Notes: generated by a model not told the origin, from the letters alone. Shown: positions 1-9,029, numbered from the stretch's first letter. The stretch: 64,000 nucleotides of DNA from Rhizobium sullae (GCF_025200715.1 NZ_CP104143.1:3754501-3818500); one strand, 5' to 3'. Numbers and translations: made by a program.

Positions 1-684
1 ACCGTTCGAACGCTTACGCCGCACCTCGCCGCTGCGCTCAATGTCGCCAATAAACTGGCGGCTGCTGATTTGTTTGCGATGGGTGCCGCGGTTGCGCTGG
101 ATAGGTTGGGAGCAGGTGTTCTGCTGGTAGATGCTGCGGCGACTGTCGTATCAGCCAGTGAAACCGCCGAAGCGATCCTCTCCGGAAAAAAGGCTCTCGA
201 AATCGATCGAAAGGGTCTGCGAACCCGCGATCCATCTGCAACTCGCGTCTTGCGCCGAATGATCGCAAGTTGCGCCGATTTGACCGTGCTGCGCAATGCG
301 CCTGGGGGCAGCCTTGAGATTGTAGATTCGGACGGGCGCGGTGCGTTGCATGTCATTGTCGCTCCGTTGCGAACCGAGTTTGCATATACAAATACCCTCC
401 GACCCAGTAAAGCCCGACCGGTAGCAGCTATCATTGTCACTGATCCCGCTAAAGAACGGGATTTGCGGAGGGAGAACCTGCGTCATCGGTTCGGGCTCAC
501 GTTTGCGGAGTCCAACGTCGCGTTTGAAATTGTGAAGGGAGACGGGCGCGAGGCATGCGCTGCGAGGCTTGGGGTCTCGGCTAATACGATTAGGGCACAC
601 TTAAGCAGTATCTTCGAGAAGACGGGTGTGCACCGACAGGCGGAACTTGTCCGGTTGGTTATTGCAGGGGGAGCGCGAACCTAG
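1..684 (+). CDS. LuxR-type transcriptional regulator, C-terminal part (5' cut by window)
   Basis: The frame is open from the first base; residues before the first ATG (position 70) fit the family (LTPHLAAAL, then a VALDRL stretch), so the gene begins outside the window. The middle part looks like a degenerate PAS-like sensor region. The last 65 residues form a GerE/LuxR helix-turn-helix: FGLTFAESNVA, then ARLGVSANTIRAHLSSIFEKT and a final QAELVRL. This is the layout of stand-alone rhizobial LuxR regulators of about 370 residues. No ligand or target can be inferred. Base composition is less GC-rich than the operons after 2300, in line with an accessory segment. Confidence 0.8.
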   Translation, partial: TVRTLTPHLAAALNVANKLAAADLFAMGAAVALDRLGAGVLLVDAAATVVSASETAEAILSGKKALEIDRKGLRTRDPSATRVLRRMIASCADLTVLRNAPGGSLEIVDSDGRGALHVIVAPLRTEFAYTNTLRPSKARPVAAIIVTDPAKERDLRRENLRHRFGLTFAESNVAFEIVKGDGREACAARLGVSANTIRAHLSSIFEKTGVHRQAELVRLVIAGGART

Positions 685-1011
685 TCGTTCGCATTGAAAG
701 CCTTTCGATTACAGCAACTTATCCGAGTTAGCTGCAGGGGGCTAAGGGGCACGGCGGCTGCGACCGCTCACAAAGAGGAGGTGAAGACACGCTGATAGCG
801 GATCAGGCCCGAGGTCAGCACCTGTGACCGTCGCAACGGGAAATTATAGTCGCTTCTGGCACCTAGACGGCGGAGGGCAAGCGTCGTCACCTCAGAGGTC
901 GCTCACAACTGGATCGTTACGCCTCGCGTCCGGTCGGGACAGTTACCCGGTTATCAGAATTTCAATATCGAGGATTGAAAGCGGAGGTGAGCTAGGTGCC
1001 AATTCGCATAT
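685..1011. other. Intergenic stretch without recognisable gene
   Basis: About 330 bases between the LuxR-type gene and a convergent membrane-protein gene. A short plus-strand frame near 824-1045 has no recognisable protein and no convincing ribosome-binding site. I see no tRNA, repeat array or strong terminator in it. Confidence 0.4.
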
Positions 1012-1896
1012 CTACCCGCACCTGGTTGCAGAGGCAAAAATCTGAACTCCCGAGGAATCAGATTTTTGGTACTCGGTTGTATACTGATCGGGTCCATGAT
1101 GTATCGCCAGCGAGTGCTTGTCCGTCAACCACTCTTCCTGTCCCCGACGTTTCGCGGATATGCAGACGTCAACACTTTCATAGGCCACATTGATCGCGTT
1201 CCGTTCCTGCCGTTGTTCGCGATCAAGAACACGGGGATAGGATTTTCTGTATATCTCCCCTTGTCCAGGCACCGACAGTACAATGAGTAGGTCTTCGTAT
1301 TGAAGAGGTGTTTCATTGAACAGGAATATGCTCGCACCAGAGGGAACGTAATTCCACTCCCCGTTGGGTTTATGGCCATTTGCTTCGTGTAATAGGAACA
1401 ACTCGAACTTCAGCCATCGCTCTGAGCTCTCGAGCAATCTCGATGTGTCTCCCCTTATCTCGGCGGAGATATTCTTGATGGCAGCGATATCCTGCTGGGC
1501 GACGCCTAAGGCAATTTGGAACTGCCGGACTTCTGGAAATTGAGCAGCAATCACACCGCCCTCTTCGCCGGCCTTTGTTGAGAGAGTTGAAAAGCCATAC
1601 AATAGCATTGCGAGCAGAGCGCATGAGAGTCCGAATGGACGCGCCGAGAACTGTTCACTCACATCGTTGCCAAGCAATCCACTCCAGAAGCGGTCAACAA
1701 CCAGCTCTTTGGGCAGCAGAAGACAAGCAAGCCCCAACATCAGAAGGCCAGCAATTGCACCTATCGCTATGTTTGAATTTTGGAGAATGTCAGAAAACGT
1801 GCCAAGTAATCCACAGAGACCGATGAACGTCGGATATGTAAAACGAGTAAGAACCTGCATTCCCCAAATGCCCCTAAGATTGCCCGACAGAGACAT
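1012..1896 (-). CDS. Hypothetical membrane protein
   Basis: A 294-residue protein of unknown family. The N-terminal 115 residues hold three hydrophobic stretches likely to span the inner membrane: around residues 15-35 (YPTFIGLCGLLG), 43-62 (AIGAIAGLLMLGLACLLL) and 88-107 (GLSCALLAMLLYGFSTL). The remainder is hydrophilic and includes a possible short coiled region (QQDIAAIKNISAEIRGDTS), then a beta-rich soluble domain. Transcribed alone, toward the LuxR-type gene. The frame is long and the domain layout sensible, so I believe the gene, but no function can be assigned. Confidence 0.6.
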   Translation of the reverse strand: MSLSGNLRGIWGMQVLTRFTYPTFIGLCGLLGTFSDILQNSNIAIGAIAGLLMLGLACLLLPKELVVDRFWSGLLGNDVSEQFSARPFGLSCALLAMLLYGFSTLSTKAGEEGGVIAAQFPEVRQFQIALGVAQQDIAAIKNISAEIRGDTSRLLESSERWLKFELFLLHEANGHKPNGEWNYVPSGASIFLFNETPLQYEDLLIVLSVPGQGEIYRKSYPRVLDREQRQERNAINVAYESVDVCISAKRRGQEEWLTDKHSLAIHHGPDQYTTEYQKSDSSGVQIFASATRCG

Positions 1897-2296
1897 ATCA
1901 AGGGCATCACCAATATATCGTTACTTGCACTCAATCTGGGGTTCCCAAACAGCGGGTCAGATATCTCGAGTGCTTCTTCTCGAAGCCGTTCCGCTTATGT
2001 TATCGGAATTTGGGCTCCAATTTTACAAGTCTCTGTGGACTCAGGCCCCCGCAACCAAAATTTACGAGCTATACCAACAACAAAGCCCTCCCATCGTGGA
2101 GGGCTTTCTTGCGTTTAAGGCCCAGCACACGGCTAGCGTTGGATCCTTCCGGCATCACCGCGCGCAAGCGTCGGCGGGTGGTCGGCGGCCGGGCACTGAT
2201 AGTCAACGCCATCGATGACGAAGACTGGTCTCGACGTCATGGATTTAGATCTGGCCTCCGACGCCGAGGCGCTCAAGCGTCTGCCGCTCTGGTCGC
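1897..2296. other. Intergenic stretch, probably decayed DNA
   Basis: Four hundred bases between two minus-strand genes. It holds the promoter side of the membrane-protein gene and one strong hairpin (2082-2107). A 35-codon plus-strand frame from 2239 (MDLDLASDAEALKRLPLW...) looks like a fragment of some protein but I cannot name it. No complete gene is visible. Confidence 0.4.
2082..2107. terminator. Intrinsic terminator, perfect 10-bp stem
   Basis: AAAGCCCTCC pairs with GGAGGGCTTT around a 6-base loop (CATCGT). A-rich sequence on the left and TTTCTT on the right allow termination in either direction. It lies beyond the end of the minus-strand Lrp-type gene, about 190 bases from its stop codon, and no plus-strand gene precedes it, so it may be a survivor of a lost gene. 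Confidence 0.65.
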
Positions 2297-2782
2297 CTAT
2301 CTGCTTGGATCATCGCAACCGCTCAGCGGAACCAACAGGCCTAGCTTGACGTCCCTCAGCACTACATTGGTATGCATGCGCCGGATCTGCGGGTTTTCCT
2401 TCATGATCAGGGCCGCGATATCGTCGTAATGTTCGACATCGCGGGCCGTGACAATGGCGATCAGGTCCACCGCTCCGGTCACATAGTAAACCTGCTGGAT
2501 GTGATCCTGCTTTTCCGCCCAGAGGCGGAACTTCGCGAGTGCATCGTAGTTGTCACGCTCGATCTCCAATCCGGCGATGAACACCATCGGCGTGCCCGTC
2601 GCCTTGCGATCGACGACGGCTACTTCCGCTTTGATGATGCCGTCCTCGCGTAGGCGTTTCAGCCGCCTCTGCACCGCCGAGGTCGAAAGCCCGACCTTTT
2701 CGGCGATGGTTTCCGCCGTCAGCTGACAATTGCGCTGAATGATGTCGAGAATATCGCGATCAAAGGCATCCAGTCTTTCCAT
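2297..2782 (-). CDS. Lrp/AsnC-family transcriptional regulator
   Basis: A 161-residue regulator with an N-terminal winged helix-turn-helix (LDAFDRDILDIIQ, then AEKVGLSTSAVQRRLKRL) and a C-terminal RAM ligand-binding domain ending in a typical RRMHTNVVLRDVK strand. I start it at 2782 rather than at the ATG at 2797, because AAGGA sits 7-8 bases before the inner ATG and the inner start matches the family. It is divergent from the amino-acid ABC transporter operon, with a long palindrome between them, so it most likely senses an amino acid and controls that operon and itself. The amino acid is unknown; the downstream homocysteine methyltransferase makes S-methylmethionine or methionine reasonable guesses. 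Confidence 0.9.
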   Translation of the reverse strand: MERLDAFDRDILDIIQRNCQLTAETIAEKVGLSTSAVQRRLKRLREDGIIKAEVAVVDRKATGTPMVFIAGLEIERDNYDALAKFRLWAEKQDHIQQVYYVTGAVDLIAIVTARDVEHYDDIAALIMKENPQIRRMHTNVVLRDVKLGLLVPLSGCDDPSR

Positions 2783-2842
2783 CCCTGTTCCTTCCATTTC
2801 GGCGGCGAAATTACCCGGCGATACCGGCGTTCTGTCGTATTA

Positions 2843-2869
2843 AATGCATCAGAAATAGATTTCTGCATT
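2843..2869. promoter_or_regulatory. Palindrome, candidate Lrp-type operator
   Basis: AATGC-ATC-AGAAAT-AG-ATTTCT-GCATT: two pairs of arms in mirror order in the gap between the divergent Lrp-type gene and the ABC operon. It is AT-rich, as Lrp-family sites usually are. Assignment to the neighbouring regulator is by position only. Confidence 0.5.
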
Positions 2870-2954
2870 ATATATGCAAAACAATCATAATTTGCGCGTA
2901 AAAACCGCATCTATCCGCGATATTCTCCGAACATTATTTGGACCGGTACCGCGC

Positions 2955-3734
2955 ATGACAGAATCGTCTCCCCAGGCACTTCGTGTGGATGATCTTCACA
3001 AGAGCTATGGCCCACATGAAGTCCTCAAGGGCATTTCGACAACGGCCCGCAAAGGCGATGTGATTTCGATCATCGGTTCGTCGGGCTCCGGGAAGAGCAC
3101 ATTTCTGCGCTGCATCAATTTGCTGGAGATGCCCGATCGGGGCCGCATCGTCGTGAACGGCGAGGAAATTACCTTGAAACGCAGCCGCAGCGGGAAGATG
3201 CAGCCGGTGAACCGGCGGCAGGTCGAGCGGCTGCGCACCGGCCTTGGCATGGTTTTCCAGAACTTCAATCTTTGGGCACATCGCACCGTTCTTGAGAACA
3301 TCATCGAAGCGCCGGTCCATGTCATGGGCGTTGACCGTCGCGAGGCTATCGAGAAGGCGGAAGCACTGCTCAACAAGGTCGGGCTTTACGAAAAGCGCGA
3401 CGCCTATCCCGCGTTTCTTTCCGGCGGTCAGCAGCAGCGAGCCGCCATTGCCCGTGCACTTTGCGTCGATCCAGCCGTCATGCTCTTCGACGAGCCGACC
3501 TCCGCACTCGATCCCGAACTGGTCGGAGAGGTACTCAGGGTCATTCGCGACCTCGCGGAGGAGGGCCGCACCATGCTGCTCGTCACCCATGAAATGCGCT
3601 TTGCCCGCGACGTCTCCAGCCACGTTCTCTTCCTGCGTCAGGGACGGATCGAGGAGGAGGGTCCGCCTCAACAGATTTTCGACGCCCCCTTGAGTGCCCG
3701 CTGCCGGGAATTCACCGGCATGCTTACGAATTGA
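2955..3734 (+). CDS. Polar amino-acid ABC transporter ATP-binding protein (HisP/GlnQ type)
   Basis: The 259-residue ATPase drives import across the inner membrane through the two permeases encoded downstream. Visible motifs are Walker A (GSSGSGKST), the signature LSGGQQQR, Walker B with D-loop (VMLFDEPTSALD) and the switch histidine in LLVTHEMRFA, all typical of the PAAT/HisP family. An upstream in-frame ATG at 2874 would add 27 residues that do not resemble the family and would cross the operator region, so I prefer MTESS at 2955. It is first in the order ATPase, binding protein, permease, permease, then homocysteine S-methyltransferase. The substrate is probably an amino acid; S-methylmethionine is the inference from context. 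Confidence 0.93.
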   Translation: MTESSPQALRVDDLHKSYGPHEVLKGISTTARKGDVISIIGSSGSGKSTFLRCINLLEMPDRGRIVVNGEEITLKRSRSGKMQPVNRRQVERLRTGLGMVFQNFNLWAHRTVLENIIEAPVHVMGVDRREAIEKAEALLNKVGLYEKRDAYPAFLSGGQQQRAAIARALCVDPAVMLFDEPTSALDPELVGEVLRVIRDLAEEGRTMLLVTHEMRFARDVSSHVLFLRQGRIEEEGPPQQIFDAPLSARCREFTGMLTN

Positions 3735-3780
3735 TGCACCGCTTCATTAGCCAGACAATCCAAACAGGAGAATTCCACGA

Positions 3781-4554
3781 ATGAAACTGCTCGCCCTGCT
3801 TCTCGCCGGCACCACGCTTGCTCTTTCCGCTATCACGGCTCAGGCCGAGGTCCGCTTCGGCATTATGAACGAATCGTACCCACCCTTCTTCGCCAAGGAT
3901 GCCTCCGGTGAGTGGCAAGGTTGGGAAATCGACTTGATGAATGCCGTCTGCAACGAGATGAAGGAGAAATGCTCGATCGTCGAGCTCTCCTGGGACGGGC
4001 TCATTCCGGCCCTGCAAAGCAAGAAGTTCGACGTCATCTGGTCATCGATGTCGAACACCGCAGAGCGCTCGAAGGTCATCGACTTCACCGACAAGTACTA
4101 CAACACGCCGAGCACCCTGATCGGCTCAATGGACCAGAAGCCGGGTGCTGCGGCCGATGACGTCAAGGACAAAACCATCGGCATTCAGGTCTCGACCATT
4201 CAGTCGGACTATTACAAGAAGTATTTTGCCGATGTCGCCGACGAGAAGACTTATCAGACGCTTGACGAGGCATTCCAGGATCTCGCCGCCGGCCGCATCG
4301 ACTATGTGTTCGGCGATTCGCTTGCCCTTGATGCCTTCCTCAAGAGTCACGCCGGCAAGGACTGCTGCGCGAAGATGGGCGACGTTGCCGACGACAAAGT
4401 GATTCTCGGGGCTGGTGTTTCCGGCGGCCTGCGCAAGGAGGATACCGAGCTCAAGGCAAAGCTGAACGCCGCGATCGCAGCCGTGCGTACCAACGGCAAA
4501 TACGACGAAATCACCAAGAAGTATTTCGACTTCGACATCTATGGCGCAAAGTAA
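3781..4554 (+). CDS. Periplasmic amino-acid-binding protein of ABC transporter
   Basis: A 257-residue family 3 (HisJ/ArgT-like) solute-binding protein. A Sec signal peptide (MKLLALLLAGTTLALSAITAQA) is followed by the mature EVRFGIMNESYPPFF start. The family's ligand-contact region is seen in SKKFDVIWSSMSNTAERSKVIDFTDKYY, where the arginine of TAERS normally binds the substrate carboxylate and a later aspartate (FGDSLAL) the amino group. A cysteine pair in AGKDCCAKMG may be a local disulfide. It delivers ligand to the permeases encoded next; the gap to the next gene is only 11 bases. Confidence 0.93.
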   Translation: MKLLALLLAGTTLALSAITAQAEVRFGIMNESYPPFFAKDASGEWQGWEIDLMNAVCNEMKEKCSIVELSWDGLIPALQSKKFDVIWSSMSNTAERSKVIDFTDKYYNTPSTLIGSMDQKPGAAADDVKDKTIGIQVSTIQSDYYKKYFADVADEKTYQTLDEAFQDLAAGRIDYVFGDSLALDAFLKSHAGKDCCAKMGDVADDKVILGAGVSGGLRKEDTELKAKLNAAIAAVRTNGKYDEITKKYFDFDIYGAK

Positions 4555-4565
4555 GCGCCCAATCG

Positions 4566-5306
4566 ATGGCGGCTGCCCCACAAGGTGTTCTGGATCTGCT
4601 CTCCCCCTATCCCCCCGGATGGGGTGGAACCCTGCTTATGGGCGCCGCCTCCACGATCGCCATCTCCGTCGGCGCATTCCTGATCGGCCTCCTGCTCGGG
4701 ACAGGAGGCGCGTTTGGCAAACTTTCCGGCAACAGGCCGCTCGGCCTGCTGCTCAGTCTCTATACGACAGCTATCCGCGCCATTCCGGAACTGATTTTGA
4801 TCGTCGGGCTCTATTATGCGGGAATGGACGGCCTCAACCGGCTCCTGACCGCGGTCAATCTGCCTGCGATCGAAGTGAACGGCTTCGTCGTCGCCGTCGC
4901 CGTGCTCGGTTTCGTGCAGGGCGCCTACGTGACGGAAGTGCTGCGCGGCGCGATCCTCGCCATCCCCGTTGGCCAGATCGATGCAGCCAAGGCCTTCGGC
5001 ATGGGGCCGATGCTGCGTTTCCGCCGCGTCATCCTGCCGGCGTTATTGCCAAATGCCCTGCCGGGCCTTGCCAATCTGTGGATGTCGATCACGAAGGACA
5101 GCGCGCTGGTTGCAGTTGTCGGCTATCAGGAACTGGCGCTCGCCACTCGCCTGGCCGGCGCGAGCACCAAGCATTACTTCATCTTCTTCCTGGCATCGGC
5201 CCTTCTCTATCTTGCCATCACGCTCGTCTCCAACATCGTCTTCAACCTGATCGAGCGTCATGTGCGGCGCGGACAGCCGAAGCCTCATGAGGAGCACACG
5301 GCATGA
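4566..5306 (+). CDS. Amino-acid ABC transporter permease (HisQ type)
   Basis: A 246-residue inner-membrane permease of the HisQM family, with about five hydrophobic segments and the EAA cytoplasmic loop visible as QIDAAKAFGMGPMLRFRRVILP, which docks on the ATPase. It opens with a typical periplasmic stretch (DLLSPYPPGWGGTLLMGA). The stop overlaps the start of the second permease by four bases (ATGA), so the two are translationally coupled and probably form a heterodimer. Confidence 0.93.
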   Translation: MAAAPQGVLDLLSPYPPGWGGTLLMGAASTIAISVGAFLIGLLLGTGGAFGKLSGNRPLGLLLSLYTTAIRAIPELILIVGLYYAGMDGLNRLLTAVNLPAIEVNGFVVAVAVLGFVQGAYVTEVLRGAILAIPVGQIDAAKAFGMGPMLRFRRVILPALLPNALPGLANLWMSITKDSALVAVVGYQELALATRLAGASTKHYFIFFLASALLYLAITLVSNIVFNLIERHVRRGQPKPHEEHTA

Positions 5307-5992
5307 CCTTCTCATGGATAGTCTCCTATTGGCCGCTTCTGTTGGCAGGCGCCGGGCAGACGGTGCTGCTGCTGGTGATCTCGGTCGCCTTCGGCTTCGT
5401 CGTCGCGATCGGCCTCGCCTTTGCGCAGGTGAGCGGCGGTCCGCTGACACAATATCTCGCTCGCGGCTACTGCACCTTTTTCCGCGGCACACCTCTGCTC
5501 ATCCAACTCTGGCTCCTCTATTACGGTGTCGGTGCGCTGCTGCCTATGATCCCCGGCCTTCGCCAGAGCCTGTTCTGGCCGATCCTGCGTGAGGGCTTCT
5601 TCTTCGCGGCGGTGAGCTTTACGCTAAACTATGCCGCCTACGAGGCAGAGGTGCTGCGCGGTGCGCTGCTCGCAGTATCGAAGGGCGAGTTGGAAGCCGG
5701 CCGAGCGTTCGGCATGCGGCCCTTCACGCTGATCCGGCGCATCTGGCTGCCCCGCGCCATTCGCATCGCATTGCCGACAATCGGTGGTGAAATCGTCATG
5801 CAGCTCAAAGCGACGCCGCTCGCATTCACCGTCACAGTGATGGATCTCTACGCGGTGGCGAGCAAGGTGCGCCAGGACACGCTGCTCGTCTATGAGCCGC
5901 TGATCGTCGTTACTGTCTTCTATCTCATTCTTACGGCGATCATCGCCCGCGCCTTCCGCCTCATCGAGGCGCAGGTGCCATCGCGACGCTAA
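5303..5992 (+). CDS. Amino-acid ABC transporter permease (HisM type)
   Basis: A 229-residue partner permease. The EAA loop reads GELEAGRAFGMRPFTLIRRIWLP and the earlier YCTFFRGTPLLIQLWLLYYG segment is the conserved HisQM FRGTPLLVQ motif. It is the last transporter gene of the operon; about 190 bases separate it from the homocysteine S-methyltransferase. Confidence 0.93.
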   Translation: MTFSWIVSYWPLLLAGAGQTVLLLVISVAFGFVVAIGLAFAQVSGGPLTQYLARGYCTFFRGTPLLIQLWLLYYGVGALLPMIPGLRQSLFWPILREGFFFAAVSFTLNYAAYEAEVLRGALLAVSKGELEAGRAFGMRPFTLIRRIWLPRAIRIALPTIGGEIVMQLKATPLAFTVTVMDLYAVASKVRQDTLLVYEPLIVVTVFYLILTAIIARAFRLIEAQVPSRR

Positions 5993-6185
5993 CGCAAACG
6001 GGGAAATGAACGGTCATGACTCCACGCCTTTCCGGAACGTTTCGCCGTGCTGGCAGAAATGAGTGCTGGAAGGCCATCCGCCGGAGGCTCTTGCGGTTGC
6101 CAATCGGCTCGAGACCGCGGCCGACATCACCGCCAACCGCGACCACGCTTTGCCGCTTCTTGATTCCCTTTACGGAGACCCATCC

Positions 6186-7094
6186 ATGAGCAGACTGTGC
6201 ATTCTCGACGGCGGCATGAGCCGCGAACTCCTGCGCCTCGGTGCCGAACTGAAGCAGCCGGAATGGTCGGCACTGGCGCTAGTCAATTCGCCAGACATTG
6301 TCCGAAAGGTCCACGAAGAATTCATCGCCGCCGGCTCGGACGTCGTCACTACCAACAGCTATGCGCTGGTGCCTTTCCACATTGGCGAGGAGCGGTTTCA
6401 GAGGGAAGGGGCGGCGCTTATCGCGCTCTCGGGCAAATTGGCGCGCCAAGCCGCCGATGCCGTCAAGGATCGGAAAGTACTGGTTGCTGGTTCGCTGCCG
6501 CCAATCTTCGGGTCCTACGAACCCCAAAACTTTGATCCTTTGCGGGTCCAGGACTATCTCAAGGTGCTAGTTGAACAACTCAATCCCTTCGTGGACGTGT
6601 GGCTCGGGGAAACCCTCAGCCTGATCGCCGAGGGCGAGGCTGTGCGCACTGCAGTCGCCGCAAACGGGAAGCCGTTCTGGATTTCGTTCACGCTGGCCGA
6701 TGACGAGGCACAGGTAAGAGGAGGTGAACCGAAGCTGCGTTCCGGCGAGCGGGTCGACGATGCGGCGAATTGGGCAGCTTCGTCTGGCGCGCAGGCGCTC
6801 TTGTTCAACTGCAGCAAGCCAGAAGTCATGCGGGCGGCGGTCGAAACAGGGTCTCGTGTATTCAAGGATAGGGGCTCCACGGTAGAGATCGGTGTCTATG
6901 CCAATGCCTTCGAAGGGGAGCAAAATGATTCCGGCGCCAATGAGGGTCTCCATACCACCCGCAATGATCTGAACGATGATACCTATTCGCGCTTCGCCTG
7001 CTCTTGGGCGGAGGCTGGTGCAACAATAATCGGCGGCTGTTGCGGCATTGGCGCCGGGCATATCCATCGCCTCAAGAAGACCCTGTTGGGGTGA
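6186..7094 (+). CDS. mmuM: Homocysteine S-methyltransferase
   Basis: A 302-residue Pfam S-methyl_trans barrel that transfers a methyl group, in MmuM-type enzymes from S-methylmethionine, to homocysteine to give methionine. It begins with the family's ILDGGMSRELLRLG and ends with the zinc ligands in IIGGCCGIGAGHI; the third cysteine lies in LLFNCSKPEVM. I start it at 6186, where GGAGAC precedes MSRLCILDGG; the frame is open further upstream but that part is unlike the family. Lying behind an amino-acid importer and an Lrp regulator, it fits S-methylmethionine uptake and use, with the ABC importer replacing the MmuP permease. The substrate is inferred, not shown. Confidence 0.85.
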   Translation: MSRLCILDGGMSRELLRLGAELKQPEWSALALVNSPDIVRKVHEEFIAAGSDVVTTNSYALVPFHIGEERFQREGAALIALSGKLARQAADAVKDRKVLVAGSLPPIFGSYEPQNFDPLRVQDYLKVLVEQLNPFVDVWLGETLSLIAEGEAVRTAVAANGKPFWISFTLADDEAQVRGGEPKLRSGERVDDAANWAASSGAQALLFNCSKPEVMRAAVETGSRVFKDRGSTVEIGVYANAFEGEQNDSGANEGLHTTRNDLNDDTYSRFACSWAEAGATIIGGCCGIGAGHIHRLKKTLLG

Positions 7095-7224
7095 AGCTGT
7101 ATGTCAACCATCGTCATTGCCGTCGACCTCCTGCTGAGGTGCTTTGCAGGGGCGGGGTTGCCTACGGTAAAGGCAAGAAGTCGATGCTTGAGCGACCAGG
7201 AAATTGAGGCTGAGCCCGACATTC

Positions 7225-7248
7225 TTCCGGCCTGGTCGAGGGCCGGAA
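7225..7248. terminator. Stem-loop between convergent genes
   Basis: TTCCGGCC and GGCCGGAA form an 8-bp perfect stem around TGGTCGAG, between the end of the methyltransferase gene and the end of the minus-strand Lrp-type gene. There is no clean T-run, so efficiency as an intrinsic terminator is uncertain. Confidence 0.45.
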
Positions 7249-7256
7249 AGCATTTG

Positions 7257-7721
7257 TCAAAAGTTCAGCGGAGCATTGTCCACCACTTCCTTCATCACGA
7301 AGAAGGTGCGGGTCTGGCGCACGCCGGGCAGGGCGATCAATTGCGTGCCATGGATGCGGTTAAAATCCGCCATGTCGCGCACGCGGATCTTCAGGAAGTA
7401 ATCGAAATCGCCCGCAACCAGATTGCAATCCAGCACGAAGTTCAGCTTGGCGACCGCCTTTTCAAAGGCGCCGAAGCTTTCCGGCGTCGAGCGATCTAGC
7501 ACAACGCCGACCATAACCAGCGCACCGCGGTCGACCTTCTGCGGCTCGACCATTGCTCTGACCGACTGGACATAGCCCTCTTCGAAAAGCCGCTGCGTGC
7601 GGCGATGGCAGGTTGCGGCGCTGACATCGACCATCTGCGCCAATTCGGCATTGCTGAGCCGGCCGTTGTTTTGCAGCAGGCGGAGCATTTTCAGGTCGAT
7701 GCGGTCCAATTCCGGGGCCAT
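7257..7721 (-). CDS. acdR: Lrp-family regulator of ACC deaminase
   Basis: A 154-residue Lrp/AsnC protein: helix-turn-helix in LDRIDLKMLRLLQNNGR and AQMVDVSAATCHRRTQRL, then a RAM domain (VAGDFDYFLKIRVRDM). It is divergent from acdS, with about 160 bases between the starts. That arrangement is the known one for AcdR, which binds the acdS promoter and activates it with ACC. The symbol rests on family plus position. It differs clearly in sequence from the other Lrp-type gene at 2297-2782. Confidence 0.85.
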   Translation of the reverse strand: MAPELDRIDLKMLRLLQNNGRLSNAELAQMVDVSAATCHRRTQRLFEEGYVQSVRAMVEPQKVDRGALVMVGVVLDRSTPESFGAFEKAVAKLNFVLDCNLVAGDFDYFLKIRVRDMADFNRIHGTQLIALPGVRQTRTFFVMKEVVDNAPLNF

Positions 7722-7880
7722 GAAAGAATCATCCGAAAATTAATATAAGAATGAAAGATATCGCCCATCTATTCGACGTTCTAGTGCAAAAGCAGAAATA
7801 TCGAACGCAACTTTGAGAGCACCTTTCATGCGTGTGATGGTAGCGTTTCCCCAGTGTCATAACAAGCAGAAGGGGATCCC

Positions 7881-8894
7881 ATGCTGGAGAAGTTCGAGCG
7901 CTATCCGCTCACATTCGGACAAACCCATATCGAAAAGCTGGAACGGCTATCCGAACATCTCGGCGGCAAGGTCGAGCTTTATGCCAAGCGCGAGGATTGC
8001 AATTCAGGTCTGGCCTTCGGTGGCAACAAACTTCGCAAGCTCGAATACATCATCCCCGATGCGATTGCTTCCAATGCCGACACGCTGGTCTCGATCGGCG
8101 GCGTGCAGTCAAACCATACGCGCATGATCGCCGCGGTCGCGGCCAAGATCGGCTTCAAGTGCCGGCTTGTGCAGGAAAGCTGGGTACCGCACGAAGATGC
8201 CGTCTATGACCGCGTCGGCAATATTCTGCTGAGCCGCATCATGGGTGCGGATGTGCAGATGGTGGACGAGGGCTTCGATATCGGCATCCGCCAGAGCTGG
8301 GAGGAGGCCATCGAGGACGTGAAGGCCAAGGGCGGCAAGCCTTATCCGATCCCGGCCGGCGCTTCCGTGCACAAATATGGTGGTCTCGGCTATGTCGGCT
8401 TTGCCGAGGAAGTCCGGGCCCAGGAAGCCGAACTCGGCTTCAAGTTCGACTATATCGTCGTCTGCACGGTGACGGGTTCCACGCATGCCGGCATGACGGT
8501 TGGCTTTGCCAAGGATGGCCGCGAGCGCAATGTCATCGGCATCGACGCTTCCTTCACGCCGACTCAGACCAAGGCCCAGGTGCTGGAGATTGCCCAGCGC
8601 ACCGCCGAACTGGTCGACCTTGGCCGGGACCTGACATTGGACGATATCATCCTGATCGAGGATTATGCCTACCCGGTCTATGGCGTGCCCTCCGACGAGA
8701 CCAAGGACGCCATCCGGCTCTGCGCCCGTCTCGAAGGCATGATCACCGACCCGGTTTATGAGGGCAAGTCGATGCAGGGCATGATCGACCTGGTCAAGAA
8801 GGGTTACTTCCCGGAAGGCTCCAAGGTGCTTTACGCCCATCTCGGCGGCGCACCGGCCATCAACGGCTATGCCTACACGTTCCGCAACGGCTGA
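7881..8894 (+). CDS. acdS: 1-aminocyclopropane-1-carboxylate deaminase
   Basis: A 337-residue PLP enzyme that opens ACC, the plant ethylene precursor, to 2-oxobutyrate and ammonia. The PLP lysine is K50 in [10 protein letters not shown] and the catalytic serine region is [11 protein letters not shown]. Two residues separate ACC deaminase from D-cysteine desulfhydrase, a glutamate and a leucine; both are present here ([11 protein letters not shown] and [10 protein letters not shown]). Length and ends match characterised rhizobial AcdS. AGAAGGGGATCCC precedes the ATG. The enzyme is cytoplasmic and lets root-associated bacteria lower plant ethylene and use ACC as nitrogen source. The adjacent acdR supports regulation by ACC. 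Confidence 0.96.
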   Translation: MLEKFERYPLTFGQTHIEKLERLSEHLGGKVELYAKREDCNSGLAFGGNKLRKLEYIIPDAIASNADTLVSIGGVQSNHTRMIAAVAAKIGFKCRLVQESWVPHEDAVYDRVGNILLSRIMGADVQMVDEGFDIGIRQSWEEAIEDVKAKGGKPYPIPAGASVHKYGGLGYVGFAEEVRAQEAELGFKFDYIVVCTVTGSTHAGMTVGFAKDGRERNVIGIDASFTPTQTKAQVLEIAQRTAELVDLGRDLTLDDIILIEDYAYPVYGVPSDETKDAIRLCARLEGMITDPVYEGKSMQGMIDLVKKGYFPEGSKVLYAHLGGAPAINGYAYTFRNG

Positions 8895-8908
8895 CGTCCT
8901 GCCAAAGC

Positions 8909-8938
8909 CACCCGGCGGGAAGATCATCCGGCCGGGTG
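8909..8938 (+). other. Intercistronic stem-loop after acdS
   Basis: CACCCGGC and GCCGGGTG form a perfect 8-bp stem with a 14-base loop 15 bases after the acdS stop. No U-run follows, so it may stabilise the acdS transcript or only partly stop transcription into the next gene. Confidence 0.45.
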
Positions 8939-9029
8939 TAGCAGACATGGGAACGGGATCCGAACAGAGCAAAGCGAGAAGCCGCCGGCGGATCCTCATC
9001 AGGCATGAACGCGTGACTGGGAGACGACC

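Noticed and set aside
824..1045. Short plus-strand frame of 73 codons
   Set aside because: No ribosome-binding site, no recognisable sequence, and it overlaps the end of a better-supported minus-strand gene.
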